DNA of 64,000 nt from Hymenobacter gelipurpurascens (GCF_900187375.1 NZ_FYEW01000001.1:248001-312000), one strand, 5' to 3'. Numbered from the stretch's first letter, positions 16,895-26,782 are shown. The notes: generated by a model from the sequence alone, not told the origin. Numbers and translations are program-made.

Positions 16895-18001
16895 TTAAGA
16901 GATGGGAACCGCTTTGGGAAAGCGTACGAAGCGGTCGGCCAAGCGCTTTCCGAGGCGGATAGCCGGCCGCTCTACCAGCATATTGAATAGGGTAGCGGCC
17001 AGGAGCGTGCTGCCTACCACAGCAAACAGCAGGCCCCAGAAAGCCAGCGTGGAGGACGGGAAGAAGCCAGCCAGCTTATCCCAATGGTCCATTACGTACA
17101 CCACGAAAAACCAGTGCAGCAGGTACACACTATAGGAAATGCGGCCCAGGAACAAGAGCGGCCGTTTCACGAGGGCGCGTTGCAGGCGCGGGCTATTGAT
17201 GATGTAGGCCAGGATGAGGGCCGCCGCCACTCCCGTAAAATGAAACATATCCAGCCGCAACAGGCCTAGCCAATAGTTGCTGATTTCGCCCAGCGGGAAG
17301 ATGCGCGTAATGTGGCGCAACGAAAACAGCGCCAGCACCGCGGCATAAATACCGTACCGATACGGATACCATGCGGCCTGCCGGGCATCGTAGGAGGCAA
17401 TGCGCCGGAAGTAATAGGTTAGCCAGATGCCCAGGCAAAAATGGAATAACTCCCAGAGGATAACCGAAGAGCCAAAAATCAGGATACCGACAACCACATA
17501 CCCAAACAGCTGGCGGCTGTAGCGCAGCAGTAAAGCCAGAAAGGGGACAAACAACGACGCGGCCATTTCGGCCTCCAGCGTCCAGGCCGGAATGTACAGA
17601 TCGTGCTTTCCGCGTATTAGCAGGGCCTCTTCTACCCAGCGGTGCTTGTTGGTGGCAAACTCAGAAACAAGTTGGGTAAGCCCCTCGTGCCGATGGCTGT
17701 AAAGGTAGTATATGGCCAAGGCGGCCAGCAGCGGAAGATACAGGCGTACCGTTCGGTTGATGGCAAAATGGCGGTAGTGGGGGCCATCAATAACCAGCGT
17801 GGTATCGGGCTCAAAATACTTCCACGACAACACCAACCCACTCAACACGAAGAACAGAGAAACGGCATCGCTGCCGTTAAAGAGAATTGCCCCGAGCTTG
17901 AATTCCAGCGTCTCGGCCCAGCGCCAGCCGGTGAAGTGGTAGATAACCACCGCAAAAGCAGCTAGTCCGCGGACACTATCGAGGTACTCAATTCTTCGCA
18001 T
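16895..18001 (-). CDS. Acyltransferase 3 family membrane protein
   Basis: A 368-aa integral membrane acyltransferase (OafA/NodX-like) that modifies an envelope or secreted glycan. The N-terminal signature is RIEYLDSVRGLAAFAVVIYHF with the conserved R and H, followed by SDAVSLFFVLSGLVLSWKYF. About ten helices follow, and the C-terminal part shows ISYSVYLLHWFFVVYV and LVERPAIRLGKRL. A TAGCTTTA -7 box lies 13 bases upstream of the ATG (18015-18022 on the minus strand). The substrate cannot be inferred. Confidence 0.88.
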   Translation of the reverse strand: MRRIEYLDSVRGLAAFAVVIYHFTGWRWAETLEFKLGAILFNGSDAVSLFFVLSGLVLSWKYFEPDTTLVIDGPHYRHFAINRTVRLYLPLLAALAIYYLYSHRHEGLTQLVSEFATNKHRWVEEALLIRGKHDLYIPAWTLEAEMAASLFVPFLALLLRYSRQLFGYVVVGILIFGSSVILWELFHFCLGIWLTYYFRRIASYDARQAAWYPYRYGIYAAVLALFSLRHITRIFPLGEISNYWLGLLRLDMFHFTGVAAALILAYIINSPRLQRALVKRPLLFLGRISYSVYLLHWFFVVYVMDHWDKLAGFFPSSTLAFWGLLFAVVGSTLLAATLFNMLVERPAIRLGKRLADRFVRFPKAVPIS

Positions 18002-18093
18002 GAAACAAGGTGGATAAAGCTATGCTAGTTAGTTGATGCTCATTTTTTTGGACTACACCCTGTGCGCGGTCGTTGGTGTAGTCTATGTAAGTA

Positions 18094-18636
18094 TTAAGCC
18101 TTTTTGGTCTGTAACTGCTGAGCTGATTTTATTGCAGCTAATGCACGCTTTAACTTTCGTTGATTCGAACCATAATAAAATGCTGATCTGCCTCTTCGCG
18201 ATCCACCATGAATAACATTAAGGTACACTACATCAACGGCGATGAGAGCTGTTACAGTCTGCCCAGCACCTCTCCACCACTTTTTATTATTGGGTCCAGC
18301 GGTGACAACATATTTGGTATTCATGAGCACATCCCAGCCGAGGGTTCGGAAAGCTGTAATAACTAACTTTCTATTATCATGAATGTCTAAGTTGGTTGCA
18401 ACTGGGATGAGGTCGTTTTCTTTGCTCAAGAAATATACACCATACCCTAGTAGGCTAATTATAACCCCTAGTCTGCCTGCCTTATTGAGGGCCCAGCCAT
18501 TCACTTCAAAAAGTATGAGGATAACAAAAGCCAAAAAGCTACTCTCAGCGCACAGTCCTATTAGATCAGCTAACCAGTCACGTTTGCGAGCTAATTTACC
18601 TCTCTTAATGGAGGCCAGCCATATTGATCTAAGCAT
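18094..18636 (-). CDS. Hypothetical two-helix membrane protein
   Basis: A 180-aa protein of unknown family. Two adjacent hydrophobic segments (around residues 28-48 and 55-70) are followed by a basic cytoplasmic-looking domain containing IPVATNLDIHDNRKLVITAFRTLGWDVL and ending in a Lys-rich tail. Base composition is clearly more AT-rich than rlmD, suggesting a different origin. Its ATG follows the rlmD TAG after a single base, so translation may be coupled to rlmD. Confidence 0.6.
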   Translation of the reverse strand: MLRSIWLASIKRGKLARKRDWLADLIGLCAESSFLAFVILILFEVNGWALNKAGRLGVIISLLGYGVYFLSKENDLIPVATNLDIHDNRKLVITAFRTLGWDVLMNTKYVVTAGPNNKKWWRGAGQTVTALIAVDVVYLNVIHGGSRRGRSAFYYGSNQRKLKRALAAIKSAQQLQTKKA

Positions 18637-18637
18637 T

Positions 18638-20047
18638 CTACTTCAACTCCAGCAGCACCACATTCTCCACGTGGTGCGTGTGGGGGAACATATCCACAGG
18701 CTGCACTTTCACCACTTCGTAGGCCTCATCCAGCAGCTCCAGGTCTCGGGCCTGGGTGCCGGGGTTGCAGCTGACGTACACGATGCGCGGGGCACGCATT
18801 TCCAATAGGCGGGCCACTACATCGGGGTGCATGCCGGCGCGGGGCGGGTCGGTGATGACCACGTCGGGGCGGCCGTGCTTCTCGATGAACTCGGCGTTGA
18901 GCACGTCTTTCATGTCGCCGGCGTAGAACTCGGTGTTGGTGGTGCCGTTGATTTCGGAGTTGATGTACGCGTCCTTCACCGCCGACTCTACATACTCTAC
19001 GCCCACCACGTGCTTGGCCTGCCGGGCCACGAAGTTGGCAATGGTGCCGGCCCCGGTATAGAGGTCATACACCAGCTCTGAGCCGGTGAGCTGGGCAAAC
19101 TCCCGCGTGATTTTGTAGAGATTGTAGGCCCCTTCGGAGTTGGTCTGATAGAAGGATTTCGGCCCGACGCGGAAGCGCAGGCCTTCCATCTCCTCATGAA
19201 TGTACGGCTCGCCCTTGTAGCACACTACCTCCAGATCGTGGAAGGTTTCGTTGCCCTTATCGTTGAGGACGTAGTTCAGGGACGTGATTTGCGGGAACCG
19301 CTCGTAGATGTAGTCCAGCAGGGGCAGTAGCGCGTCGTGGGCGTAGTAGCACTGCAGAATCACCATCAGGTCGCCGCTGTTGGCCGTCCGGATGATGAGG
19401 TTGCGCAGGAAGCCTTCCTGGGTTATCAGGTTGTTGAAGGGCAGCTCGTGCTCCAGGGCGTAGTCGCGCACAGCCAGCCGGATCTGGTTACTGGGGTCGG
19501 GCTGCAGCCAGCAGTGGTTGATGTCCAGAATCTTATCAAACCTGGCCGGCGTGTGGAAGCCCAGCACGCGACGCTCGTAGTTGTGGCCGCTGGCAATCTG
19601 CTCGTTCGTGAGCCAGCCGTTGTGGCTGAACGTATATTCGAGCTTGTTGCGGTAGTAGGTCTGGTCGGGCGAGGCCTGAATCGGTAGGATTTCGGGCAGC
19701 GCCACTTTGCCAATGCGCTGGAGCGTATCGGCTACCTGCTGGTGCTTAAACTTGAGTTGGGTTTCGTAGGCCAGGTGCTGCCATTTGCAGCCGCCGCAGG
19801 TACCGAAATGCTCGCAGAACGGCGTTACGCGCAGCTCGGAGTACTTATGGAAGTGCGTGGGCACGGCCTCCAGGAAGTTCTTCTTGGCCTTGGTCACGCG
19901 CAGATCCACCACGTCGCCGGGCGCTACTTGCGTCACAAAAATGACCAGGTTCTCGCGGCGCACCAGGCACTTGCCCTCGGCTACCATGTCGGTGATTTCG
20001 ACTTCGCGGAGCAACTCCGCCGGAATGTTTTTTACTGATTTCCTCAC
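18638..20047 (-). CDS. rlmD: 23S rRNA (uracil-1939-C5)-methyltransferase
   Basis: SAM-dependent m5U methyltransferase of the RlmD/RumA group acting on 23S rRNA. An N-terminal TRAM domain (VEITDMVAEGKCLVRRENLV) is followed by the 4Fe-4S cysteines CEHFGTCGGC plus INHC, then the Rossmann domain with DLYTGAGTIANFVA, VVGVEYVESAV, ITDPPRAGM, and the catalytic SCNPGTQARDL. The frame is open to 20158, but the first 37 codons are not conserved and cross a promoter; the GTG at 20047 gives 469 aa with an intact TRAM. Family members m5U747 and m5U1939 enzymes are hard to separate by eye. Confidence 0.9.
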   Translation of the reverse strand: MRKSVKNIPAELLREVEITDMVAEGKCLVRRENLVIFVTQVAPGDVVDLRVTKAKKNFLEAVPTHFHKYSELRVTPFCEHFGTCGGCKWQHLAYETQLKFKHQQVADTLQRIGKVALPEILPIQASPDQTYYRNKLEYTFSHNGWLTNEQIASGHNYERRVLGFHTPARFDKILDINHCWLQPDPSNQIRLAVRDYALEHELPFNNLITQEGFLRNLIIRTANSGDLMVILQCYYAHDALLPLLDYIYERFPQITSLNYVLNDKGNETFHDLEVVCYKGEPYIHEEMEGLRFRVGPKSFYQTNSEGAYNLYKITREFAQLTGSELVYDLYTGAGTIANFVARQAKHVVGVEYVESAVKDAYINSEINGTTNTEFYAGDMKDVLNAEFIEKHGRPDVVITDPPRAGMHPDVVARLLEMRAPRIVYVSCNPGTQARDLELLDEAYEVVKVQPVDMFPHTHHVENVVLLELK

Positions 20048-20052
20048 AAGCG

Positions 20053-20060
20053 CAAAGGTA
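20053..20060 (-). promoter_or_regulatory. -7 box immediately before rlmD
   Basis: TACCTTTG on the minus strand, a perfect TAnnTTTG, with five bases to the GTG start. A transcription start about three bases downstream would make the mRNA essentially leaderless. Confidence 0.5.
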
Positions 20061-20190
20061 ATCACGGATTCAGACGGATTTCTCGGATTGCACGGATTAA
20101 AACCATGCGTGTTTCTGACGCAGGAGTGCTGCCCGCTAGGCCTGTTTACTATCATCACACTTGATCTTCCATAACATCAAGTGCTCAAAA

Positions 20191-20295
20191 GCACGTCATC
20201 CTGAGCTTGCGAAAGATCTTATCACGATAACACGAGCCGTTCTAGGCCAGTCGTTTTTACGTAACAAGATCCTTCGCAAACTCAGGATGACGTGC
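20191..20295. repeat. REP-like inverted repeat (CGTCATCCTGAGC type)
   Basis: The arms 20191-20220 and 20266-20295 are near-perfect complements beginning gcacgtcatcctgag and ending in agatctt/aagatcc. The 45-base centre holds one CTAGGCCA copy (20242-20249). It lies between rlmD and the end of the next minus-strand gene. Confidence 0.75.
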
Positions 20296-20313
20296 CTTTA
20301 GCGCTCAGTGGTT

Positions 20314-23300
20314 TTATCTAGTTATTTCAAACCAGCCTTTGTAGGAAGTACCGTCCTGTAGTTTGAACAGGTAATAGTACATGCCCGCGCCCTGGTCCTG
20401 ACCACCGTAGGTGTTGCGGTAGTTGGTGGTGGCGTACACCTGCTTACCCCAGCGGTTGAAAATGGTAAGCGAGTTGTTAGGGTAGAGCGCTACGTTATCA
20501 ATGGTGAGCACATCGTTTTTGCCGTCGCCATTGGGCGTGATGATGTTGTAGAACGCCAGCGGATTCTCGTAGGCCACACACGCATTATTTGAGCTGGAGA
20601 TGCGAGGAGTAGCCTCGGTGCTCACGGCTTGTACCCGGAAACACTGGTTGAAGCCAGCGGTGCTGGAAGCCAATGAATATTGCAGCGTGGTGGCCGGAAC
20701 GGTGGCTATCAGCTCGGCGGTGCCATTATCAACAGCGCGCAGCACGCGGTATTCCTTCACCACGAAGCCCTGGTAGGCCGTCCAGCTGATTTGGGCTTGG
20801 CCTACGTTGCGGCCGCCGTTGCTTTGCGTGGCCGTGGCTTTGGTTAGGATGGTGGTGTGCTCCTGGCTGTTGAGCAATGTGCCGCAGGCATTGGTCAGGT
20901 TGATGCGGTACTGATACGCCTTGGCATCGGCGTCTACGGTGTTGTCGGTGAACGTAGTGGCCGTGTTAGCCGCATTCCCGATTACCGCATACGCGCCGGT
21001 GCTACCGGCATCGCGCCGCAGAATCTGCACGCGGTTGGTGTTGCCGGTGTTATTAGGCACGTTCAGGGCCAGCGTGATCTTGCGGTCATCGGTTAGCTCT
21101 ACCGAAGCCGTATTCAGTGCAATGGTAGCGTTATCAGGCCGAATGGTGAGCGTAGCTGCGCAGCTTGTGCTGGTGGTTTCCGTAACGGAAAGTGTAACGT
21201 TGGTGGCACCGGCCGGAATATCTACTACCACGGCGTTGGTGCCTTGGCCGCTGATGATGGTGCCGCCCAAAATCGTCCATTGGTAAGTGCCATTGGCCTG
21301 CCCGGTTGCTGTGTAGGCCAGTCCGGTGCGAGCTTCGGGGCAGTAGCTGGGCGGACCAGTAATAGCCAGCGGTGGTACTATCAGGAAAGTCTTGGTGTAG
21401 GCCACTCCGGCGCAGCCGTTGGCGTTGGTTTCCTTGATGGTGAGGGTGTAGGGCACAGTGCTGGCCGCTGGCGTTGGGAGCGTCACCGTATTGCCGGTGC
21501 CCGTTAGAGTCGTTCCATTCAGGGCAAAAACGTAGGTAGAGGTGGCCGCCCCTGGCAGCGAGAACGTGAGGTTGCCCGTGCCGGCGCAACCGCGGTCGGG
21601 TCCGGCAATGGCCAGGTTGGTGGCCGGTGCCGGCAGCACATTCACGTACAGCGTATCGCTCTGCCCAAAGCAGCGGCCACCCGCCGGGTTGCTCGATTCC
21701 GTAACAACCAATTTCACGATGCCCGTGCGGGTCCAGTTCACCTGCACAGAAGCCTGGTTGGTGCTCACCTGCGTGCCGCCCACAATCTGCCAGGCGTAGG
21801 TTGAGCCGTTGGTGTAGAGCGTCTGGTAAGTAAATGGGCCATCCGACATACATACCTGCAGCGGGCCGGTGGGCTTCTGCGTAATCAGTTGCTGATTTAC
21901 GCGCACCGGGAAAGTGGTGGTATCAGAAGAGCAGCCCTGCGCATTTAGCCGGTAGGCCTGCACGGTGGCGGAGGTAGTAGGGCCGTCCCAATTGACCGTG
22001 ATGGCGCTGGTGCCCTGGCCGCTGGCAATGCGCCCACCAGTCACAATCCACTGGTAGGCTGTGCCGCGCGGGTTCCGGATGCTGTAGGCCACCCCCTGCA
22101 CCGTGGGGCACACGGAGGCGCTGCCCTGGATGGTATCGGCTTCGGGACGGGGATTGATGGTGATGCGCACCGTGCTGGTGGCCGCGCATGTCTGGGCCGA
22201 AGAGGCCGTCAGGGTGTACGTCAGCGTCACGGGAGCCTGGGTGCGGTTGCTGGCCGTAAGTACCGGCTGGGCCGAAGAAGTGTTGCCTAGGCCAGTAGCT
22301 GGCGTCCACTGATAGGTGTAGCCCGGTAATGCCGGTGTGCCCAGCGTCAGGCGCTGTCCGTCACACACCGTTTGGTCGGGGCCGGCATTGGCCACTGCGG
22401 GCGGGTTGATGGTGATGCGCACGGTAGCCGTGCCGGTGCAGCCCTGCGGAGTAGTGGCCGTAAGGGTAAACGTGTATACCTGGCCCGGCGCGGCCGAAGC
22501 AGGAGCCGTAAAGGTTGGCTGTGCCGAAGTAGTGCTGCTAAGGCCCACTGCCGGGCTCCAGCGGTAAGTAAAGCCCGGAACATCCGTGGCACCCAAGGAT
22601 ACCACACCGCCAGGGCAGACAGACTGATCATTGCCGGCAAATGGAGAGGCCCCGGGGCCTACGATGACGGTGGTCTGGCGCGAGGTAGTGCACACGCCAT
22701 CCGTAGTAGTTACGGTGTAGGTGGTAGTTTGCGGGGGCGAAACCGTGATGCTGGCACCCGTGAACGTTTGCCCGCCGCCCGTCCAGGTGTAGGCCACGCC
22801 GCCCGTAGCCGTAAGTGTGGTGGAATTACCGGGGCAGATCGTGACGGTGGGAGTAACGGACAGCGCGCCAGCCTGGCGTACATCAACGGTGCGGGTCACG
22901 GAGTCGGTATCGCAGCCGTAGGCCGAAACACCGCGCAGTACCACTTGCCCCGTGCCGGCCGTATTCCAAAGTACCTGCACTGAGCTGCCCGTGTTGGCGC
23001 CCTGAATGGTGCCGCCGCGGACCGTCCAGCGGTAGCTGCCAGCGGTGGGGCCGGTGGCAGTATAGGTGCTGGCCTGGGCCCGGTCGCAAATCACTGCTTC
23101 TCCCGTAATGCCGGTGGGGCCCGAGGCCTTCGTTACGTATATCTGGTAGATATCAGCCACGCTTTTTGCGCCGCAGGTAATGTCCGTGGCGGTTACTACC
23201 ACATCGTAGGGCGTAGCGCGGGCATTCCCGCAGCGGGAGTTAAAAACAAACTGGCCCGAAACCCGGCCGCCAGTGCCTTGCAGCGTTGCGCTGCCGGTGG

Positions 23301-24447
23301 GGTTGCCGGGTACCACCGCGCCCGGGTTTCCGCCAAAGCTGGCATCGAAACCGCCCGCACCATCCAGCAGAACGCTGTTGGCTTTCAGGTTAATGGGGTT
23401 GCCATCGACATCAGTTGCCGTTAGATTAAAACTAACGGGCTGGCCTTCTTCTACCGTAAACACACGCGAGGACGAAGACTGCGAGGAGGAGGCAGAAATG
23501 ACGGGCGAATTATTGGCCGGGCACGTCCGGACCACGAGCTGAATGTCGCGGCGCGTCGCCCCAATCAGCACCTCCGCACCGTTGATGGTTCGATACTCTT
23601 TTACTTCCACGGCCACTACGTAGGCACCCAACCGGGGCGCTGCATAGCGGCTCAGGCCGTTGCTGGCATTCAGGTATGCATAGCTGCCGGGGCCAGGGCC
23701 GAAGGGTGCTGTCAGGCTATAGCCGGTATTGTACGGGACGGGCGTAGGGTTGCCCGTAAAGGAGTTGGGCAGAATGGCCCCTCCACCTACCTGCTGCGGA
23801 CCATAGGGGCGGCTGAACGAATAAATAAGCCGGTCGCCATCGGGGTCCACGGCGTTGTTTACCAGAATGCTGGTATCTCCCTGGCAGATAACGGCTACGG
23901 CCGTATCAGAGAAAGTAGGAGAGGAGTTGGGCAGCAGGGGCGGGGCCATTTCGGCATAAATCAGCTGCGCATATTGGTCGGAGTTCAACAGGTTGCTGAT
24001 ACCCGCGTTCCGGGTGCCGTCGCTATACACGGCATAGTAGCCATCGAAGGAAACGGGCAGATTGACCACCGTTTCATACCGGCACAAGCGCACTATCAGC
24101 GACTGAGTGCCGGGTGTAGTGCAGCTGCTGGGCTGCGCGGGCGTCACGATGGGGCTGGAAATCAGCGGCAGGGAAATGCGCGAAATAAGCGCGCCATTCT
24201 GCGATTTATTATAGAAGCCTACATCTATTCGGGGTCGGCCATCGGGAACCTGCGAAGTGATGGGGTCGGCATTCACATAAATCAGCACCGTTACGCGGTA
24301 GCGGAAAGGCGCGCTGCTGGGCCCATCGGCGCCCAAATATTTATAGCTCATTTCGCCGCCCACTAAGTGAGAAGCGGCGGCCGGTAAAGCGCCAAGCACG
24401 CACCACAATAAAAAAAGCAGGCAGCTACGAAGTAAAGCTGTACGCAT
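20314..24447 (-). CDS. Giant PKD/Ig-like surface protein with gliding-motility C-terminal (type B T9SS) domain
   Basis: A 1377-aa secreted protein. The signal peptide (MRTALLRSCLLFLLW...AAASHLVGG) is followed by an N-terminal cell-surface domain containing GDTSILVNNAVDPDGDRLIYSF, then a chain of at least eight PKD- or Ig-like modules with recurring elements such as ANAGPDQTVCDGQRLTLG, YQWTPATGLGNTSSAQP and ATVRITINP. The last 90 residues (FYNIITPNGDGKNDVLTIDN to GQDQGAGMYYYLFKL) are the CHU_C / gliding-motility-associated domain, the type B T9SS signal. The role is probably adhesion or a surface filament. I chose the internal ATG that starts the signal peptide. Confidence 0.88.
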   Translation of the reverse strand: MRTALLRSCLLFLLWCVLGALPAAASHLVGGEMSYKYLGADGPSSAPFRYRVTVLIYVNADPITSQVPDGRPRIDVGFYNKSQNGALISRISLPLISSPIVTPAQPSSCTTPGTQSLIVRLCRYETVVNLPVSFDGYYAVYSDGTRNAGISNLLNSDQYAQLIYAEMAPPLLPNSSPTFSDTAVAVICQGDTSILVNNAVDPDGDRLIYSFSRPYGPQQVGGGAILPNSFTGNPTPVPYNTGYSLTAPFGPGPGSYAYLNASNGLSRYAAPRLGAYVVAVEVKEYRTINGAEVLIGATRRDIQLVVRTCPANNSPVISASSSQSSSSRVFTVEEGQPVSFNLTATDVDGNPINLKANSVLLDGAGGFDASFGGNPGAVVPGNPTGSATLQGTGGRVSGQFVFNSRCGNARATPYDVVVTATDITCGAKSVADIYQIYVTKASGPTGITGEAVICDRAQASTYTATGPTAGSYRWTVRGGTIQGANTGSSVQVLWNTAGTGQVVLRGVSAYGCDTDSVTRTVDVRQAGALSVTPTVTICPGNSTTLTATGGVAYTWTGGGQTFTGASITVSPPQTTTYTVTTTDGVCTTSRQTTVIVGPGASPFAGNDQSVCPGGVVSLGATDVPGFTYRWSPAVGLSSTTSAQPTFTAPASAAPGQVYTFTLTATTPQGCTGTATVRITINPPAVANAGPDQTVCDGQRLTLGTPALPGYTYQWTPATGLGNTSSAQPVLTASNRTQAPVTLTYTLTASSAQTCAATSTVRITINPRPEADTIQGSASVCPTVQGVAYSIRNPRGTAYQWIVTGGRIASGQGTSAITVNWDGPTTSATVQAYRLNAQGCSSDTTTFPVRVNQQLITQKPTGPLQVCMSDGPFTYQTLYTNGSTYAWQIVGGTQVSTNQASVQVNWTRTGIVKLVVTESSNPAGGRCFGQSDTLYVNVLPAPATNLAIAGPDRGCAGTGNLTFSLPGAATSTYVFALNGTTLTGTGNTVTLPTPAASTVPYTLTIKETNANGCAGVAYTKTFLIVPPLAITGPPSYCPEARTGLAYTATGQANGTYQWTILGGTIISGQGTNAVVVDIPAGATNVTLSVTETTSTSCAATLTIRPDNATIALNTASVELTDDRKITLALNVPNNTGNTNRVQILRRDAGSTGAYAVIGNAANTATTFTDNTVDADAKAYQYRINLTNACGTLLNSQEHTTILTKATATQSNGGRNVGQAQISWTAYQGFVVKEYRVLRAVDNGTAELIATVPATTLQYSLASSTAGFNQCFRVQAVSTEATPRISSSNNACVAYENPLAFYNIITPNGDGKNDVLTIDNVALYPNNSLTIFNRWGKQVYATTNYRNTYGGQDQGAGMYYYLFKLQDGTSYKGWFEITR

Positions 24448-24544
24448 AGAAACAGGATAACAGAAGGAAAGTAAGGCGTAGCTCGGCCCGTAGGCCACCC
24501 AGGCGATTAGCCAGCGGGTGGCCTAGGAGGCGGCAGCGGAAAAA

Positions 24545-26782
24545 TTATTCGCGGATGAGGCGACGAACGGCGGTCTGGCCGTTGGCATTTTGCAGGCGCA
24601 GCACGTAGAGTCCGGCCGGTAGGCCACTCAAGTCCAGGGCTGCATCCTGGGCGGGTTGCAGGCGCAGCTGTTTCTCCAGCAGGCGGGCGCCCAACAGGCT
24701 CTCAACCCGCACGGTGTACAAGCCAGCCGAGTTGGCATCGAGCAGCCGCAAGTGAGCGGTGCTGCCCGTGATGGGGTTCGGGAACACCTCTAGGCCAGTC
24801 AGCTCGCGGGCGGCGGTAGTGGGCGTTGCCTGGCCACTGATAAGTACCGTGTAATCCTCCGTTTCAGCATTAATCTGACTGGTCCAGCAAGGATTGGCCT
24901 GGTTTGCATTCAGGCGAGTAACAATGCGCATGCGCGTGCTACCCAGCAAGGCCGCCTGGTTGGGCACCGAAATAGGCATGGACAACGGATTGTTGCTCAC
25001 CACATCACCCAGTAGTTCGGTAGTAGCAAATACTCCGTCGCGGTTCCAATCAATCCAGACCGAGGTGGTGCGTTGAAAACCAGAGTTGGTACTAACCCTG
25101 AGCGTTGCCGTCTGGCCTAGGCGCAGCGGTATTTGTTGCGCGAGGAAGTTGCCGTATCCGTTGGGGTCGGCCACCGAATTGTGGCTGAAAATAGATGTGC
25201 CGTTAGTGGCAGCCAGGGCCACGTTCGTAATCCAAATATTCTGGTTCTGCCCCGTGGAAGCACAATACGGGTTGCAGGGAATTGCTACCTGCACATAGTT
25301 GGCTACTGTCTTGGTTTGGGCGCCGAAGGCATTGGTAGCCGTGAGCGAGACGGTATAGGAGCCGGCGGTGGTGTAGGTGTGGGCGGGGTTTTGCAGCGGG
25401 CTGGTAGTGCCGTCGCCGAAGGTCCAGAGCCAGCTGGTGGGCGCATTCTGGCTTTGATCCGTGAACTGCACCGCGGTCTGGCAGGTGCCGGCGGTATAGT
25501 TGGAGGTAAAGTCGGCTACCGGAGCGCTGGTATTGGCCCGCAGCGTAATGGTGTAGTCCTCTGCCTGCCCGTACTGTATGCCGGAGCAAGCCGTAAACGG
25601 CGAGCCCACGTAATCTGAAACCACCCGCAAACGTAAAGGCTGCTCCGTTATGGCCGTAGCCGGAAGCACAAGGGTACCGCTGGGGCTTGTGGTATTCAGG
25701 GCTCCATAAATCAGCTCTGAAGTAGTAAACGAGCCGTCGTTATTCAGATCTAGCCACACCCGCGTATCCTGGGCCGAGGTGGGGTTGGTCGTTAGGCTGA
25801 TGGTATAACGGTTCCCGATGGTCAGCGTGGCTTTCCCTGAGCACGTGAAGTCCTCGTAGCCCACCTGTCCGTTGGCAGAAGCTTTGGATAAGGGGCCTAG
25901 CGTGAACTGCGTGATACCGTAGTTGCAGCAGTAGGCCAGGGTTTGGGGAGTGCAGGCGGCCGCCTTAGGCACCGCACTATCATAGGAAATGTAGCTGGTG
26001 CGGGTTTTGGTAGTGCTGCCGCTGCCATTGGTAGCCGTAAGCGAGACGGTGTAGGAGCCGGCGGTGGTGTAGGTGTGGGTGGGGTTTTGCAGCGGGCTGG
26101 TGGTGCCGTCGCCGAAGGTCCAGAGCCAGCTGGTGGGCGCATTCTGGCTTTGATCCGTGAACTGCACCGTGCCCGAGCAGGTTTGAGGCTGGTCGGCCGT
26201 GAAGTCGGCAACTGGCGCAACCGTGCTTTGGGTGGCCGTCACGGAATAGTCTTCCGTTTGGGAATATTGCGGCGTAGAGCAAGTAGTAGGTACGGGCGCA
26301 TTCACATAGTCGGCGGCTACCCGCATGCGCAGGCGCGTGCCGGTTACGGTGCCGGCGGGCAGCCGCAGGTTGCCGGTGTGGGTGCGGGCCGCGTTCGAGC
26401 TGAAGACCAGTTCCGAGGTGGCATTTAATATGCCATCATTGTTCAGATCAATCCAGACCCGCACATTCTCATCTGCATTACTGTTGGTTTTGATGCTGAT
26501 GGGCGCATCAGTCCCGATCAGCAGCGCGGCATTTTGGGTACAGGAATAGTCCTTATATCCTTCGAAGCTGCCCGGAGTGGAGTTATTGATGCTGCCCATC
26601 GTCACGTTAAAAATGCCCATGCCAAATGCCGTGTTGGCGGCGGGCGCACCACCGGGCGTGCAGCTGCTGGTGGCGGCCGGGCATTGCGCCAAAGCGCCCA
26701 TAGGGCCTAGCACAGTAGTCAGGAATAGAACAGGCAATAGTCGGCTTAGTACGCCTTGAGGTGCGCGTAGAGTTAGAGCCAT
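24545..26782 (-). CDS. GEVED and PKD domain T9SS surface protein
   Basis: A 745-aa secreted protein with a signal peptide ending GALAQ. Three GEVED-type beta-sandwich modules (each with RVWIDLNNDG or SVWIDWNRDG and TEDYxV) alternate with two PKD domains (WTFGDGTTSPLQNP), then a type A T9SS sorting domain (LEVFPNPITGSTAHLRL to GLYVLRLQNANGQT). The two PKD modules are almost identical at DNA level (see the repeat entries). GEVED domains are thought to bind glycans or metal; that is inferred from the family. It lies 97 bases upstream of the other surface protein on the same strand. A minus-strand -7-like box TACATTTA (26817-26824) with TTG 21 bases away precedes it. Confidence 0.86.
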   Translation of the reverse strand: MALTLRAPQGVLSRLLPVLFLTTVLGPMGALAQCPAATSSCTPGGAPAANTAFGMGIFNVTMGSINNSTPGSFEGYKDYSCTQNAALLIGTDAPISIKTNSNADENVRVWIDLNNDGILNATSELVFSSNAARTHTGNLRLPAGTVTGTRLRMRVAADYVNAPVPTTCSTPQYSQTEDYSVTATQSTVAPVADFTADQPQTCSGTVQFTDQSQNAPTSWLWTFGDGTTSPLQNPTHTYTTAGSYTVSLTATNGSGSTTKTRTSYISYDSAVPKAAACTPQTLAYCCNYGITQFTLGPLSKASANGQVGYEDFTCSGKATLTIGNRYTISLTTNPTSAQDTRVWLDLNNDGSFTTSELIYGALNTTSPSGTLVLPATAITEQPLRLRVVSDYVGSPFTACSGIQYGQAEDYTITLRANTSAPVADFTSNYTAGTCQTAVQFTDQSQNAPTSWLWTFGDGTTSPLQNPAHTYTTAGSYTVSLTATNAFGAQTKTVANYVQVAIPCNPYCASTGQNQNIWITNVALAATNGTSIFSHNSVADPNGYGNFLAQQIPLRLGQTATLRVSTNSGFQRTTSVWIDWNRDGVFATTELLGDVVSNNPLSMPISVPNQAALLGSTRMRIVTRLNANQANPCWTSQINAETEDYTVLISGQATPTTAARELTGLEVFPNPITGSTAHLRLLDANSAGLYTVRVESLLGARLLEKQLRLQPAQDAALDLSGLPAGLYVLRLQNANGQTAVRRLIRE
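25331..25472 (-). repeat. PKD-module DNA repeat, copy 2
   Basis: 142 bases that match 26027-26168 base for base with only a handful of differences, encoding the core of a PKD domain. The protein order is reversed relative to coordinates because the gene is on the minus strand. Confidence 0.85.
26027..26168 (-). repeat. PKD-module DNA repeat, copy 1
   Basis: 142 bases nearly identical to 25331-25472. The surrounding GEVED modules in the same gene have diverged much more, so the PKD pair is recent or homogenised by recombination. Confidence 0.85.

Noticed and set aside
21134..21853. 239-codon frame inside the giant surface protein gene
   Set aside because: An alternate frame of a repetitive GC-rich gene; no independent signal such as start context or homology.
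20314..24447. Possible CRISPR or tandem DNA repeats in the giant surface gene
   Set aside because: The periodicity is at protein-module level (PKD/Ig-like); spacing and sequence of the DNA units vary and there are no cas genes.
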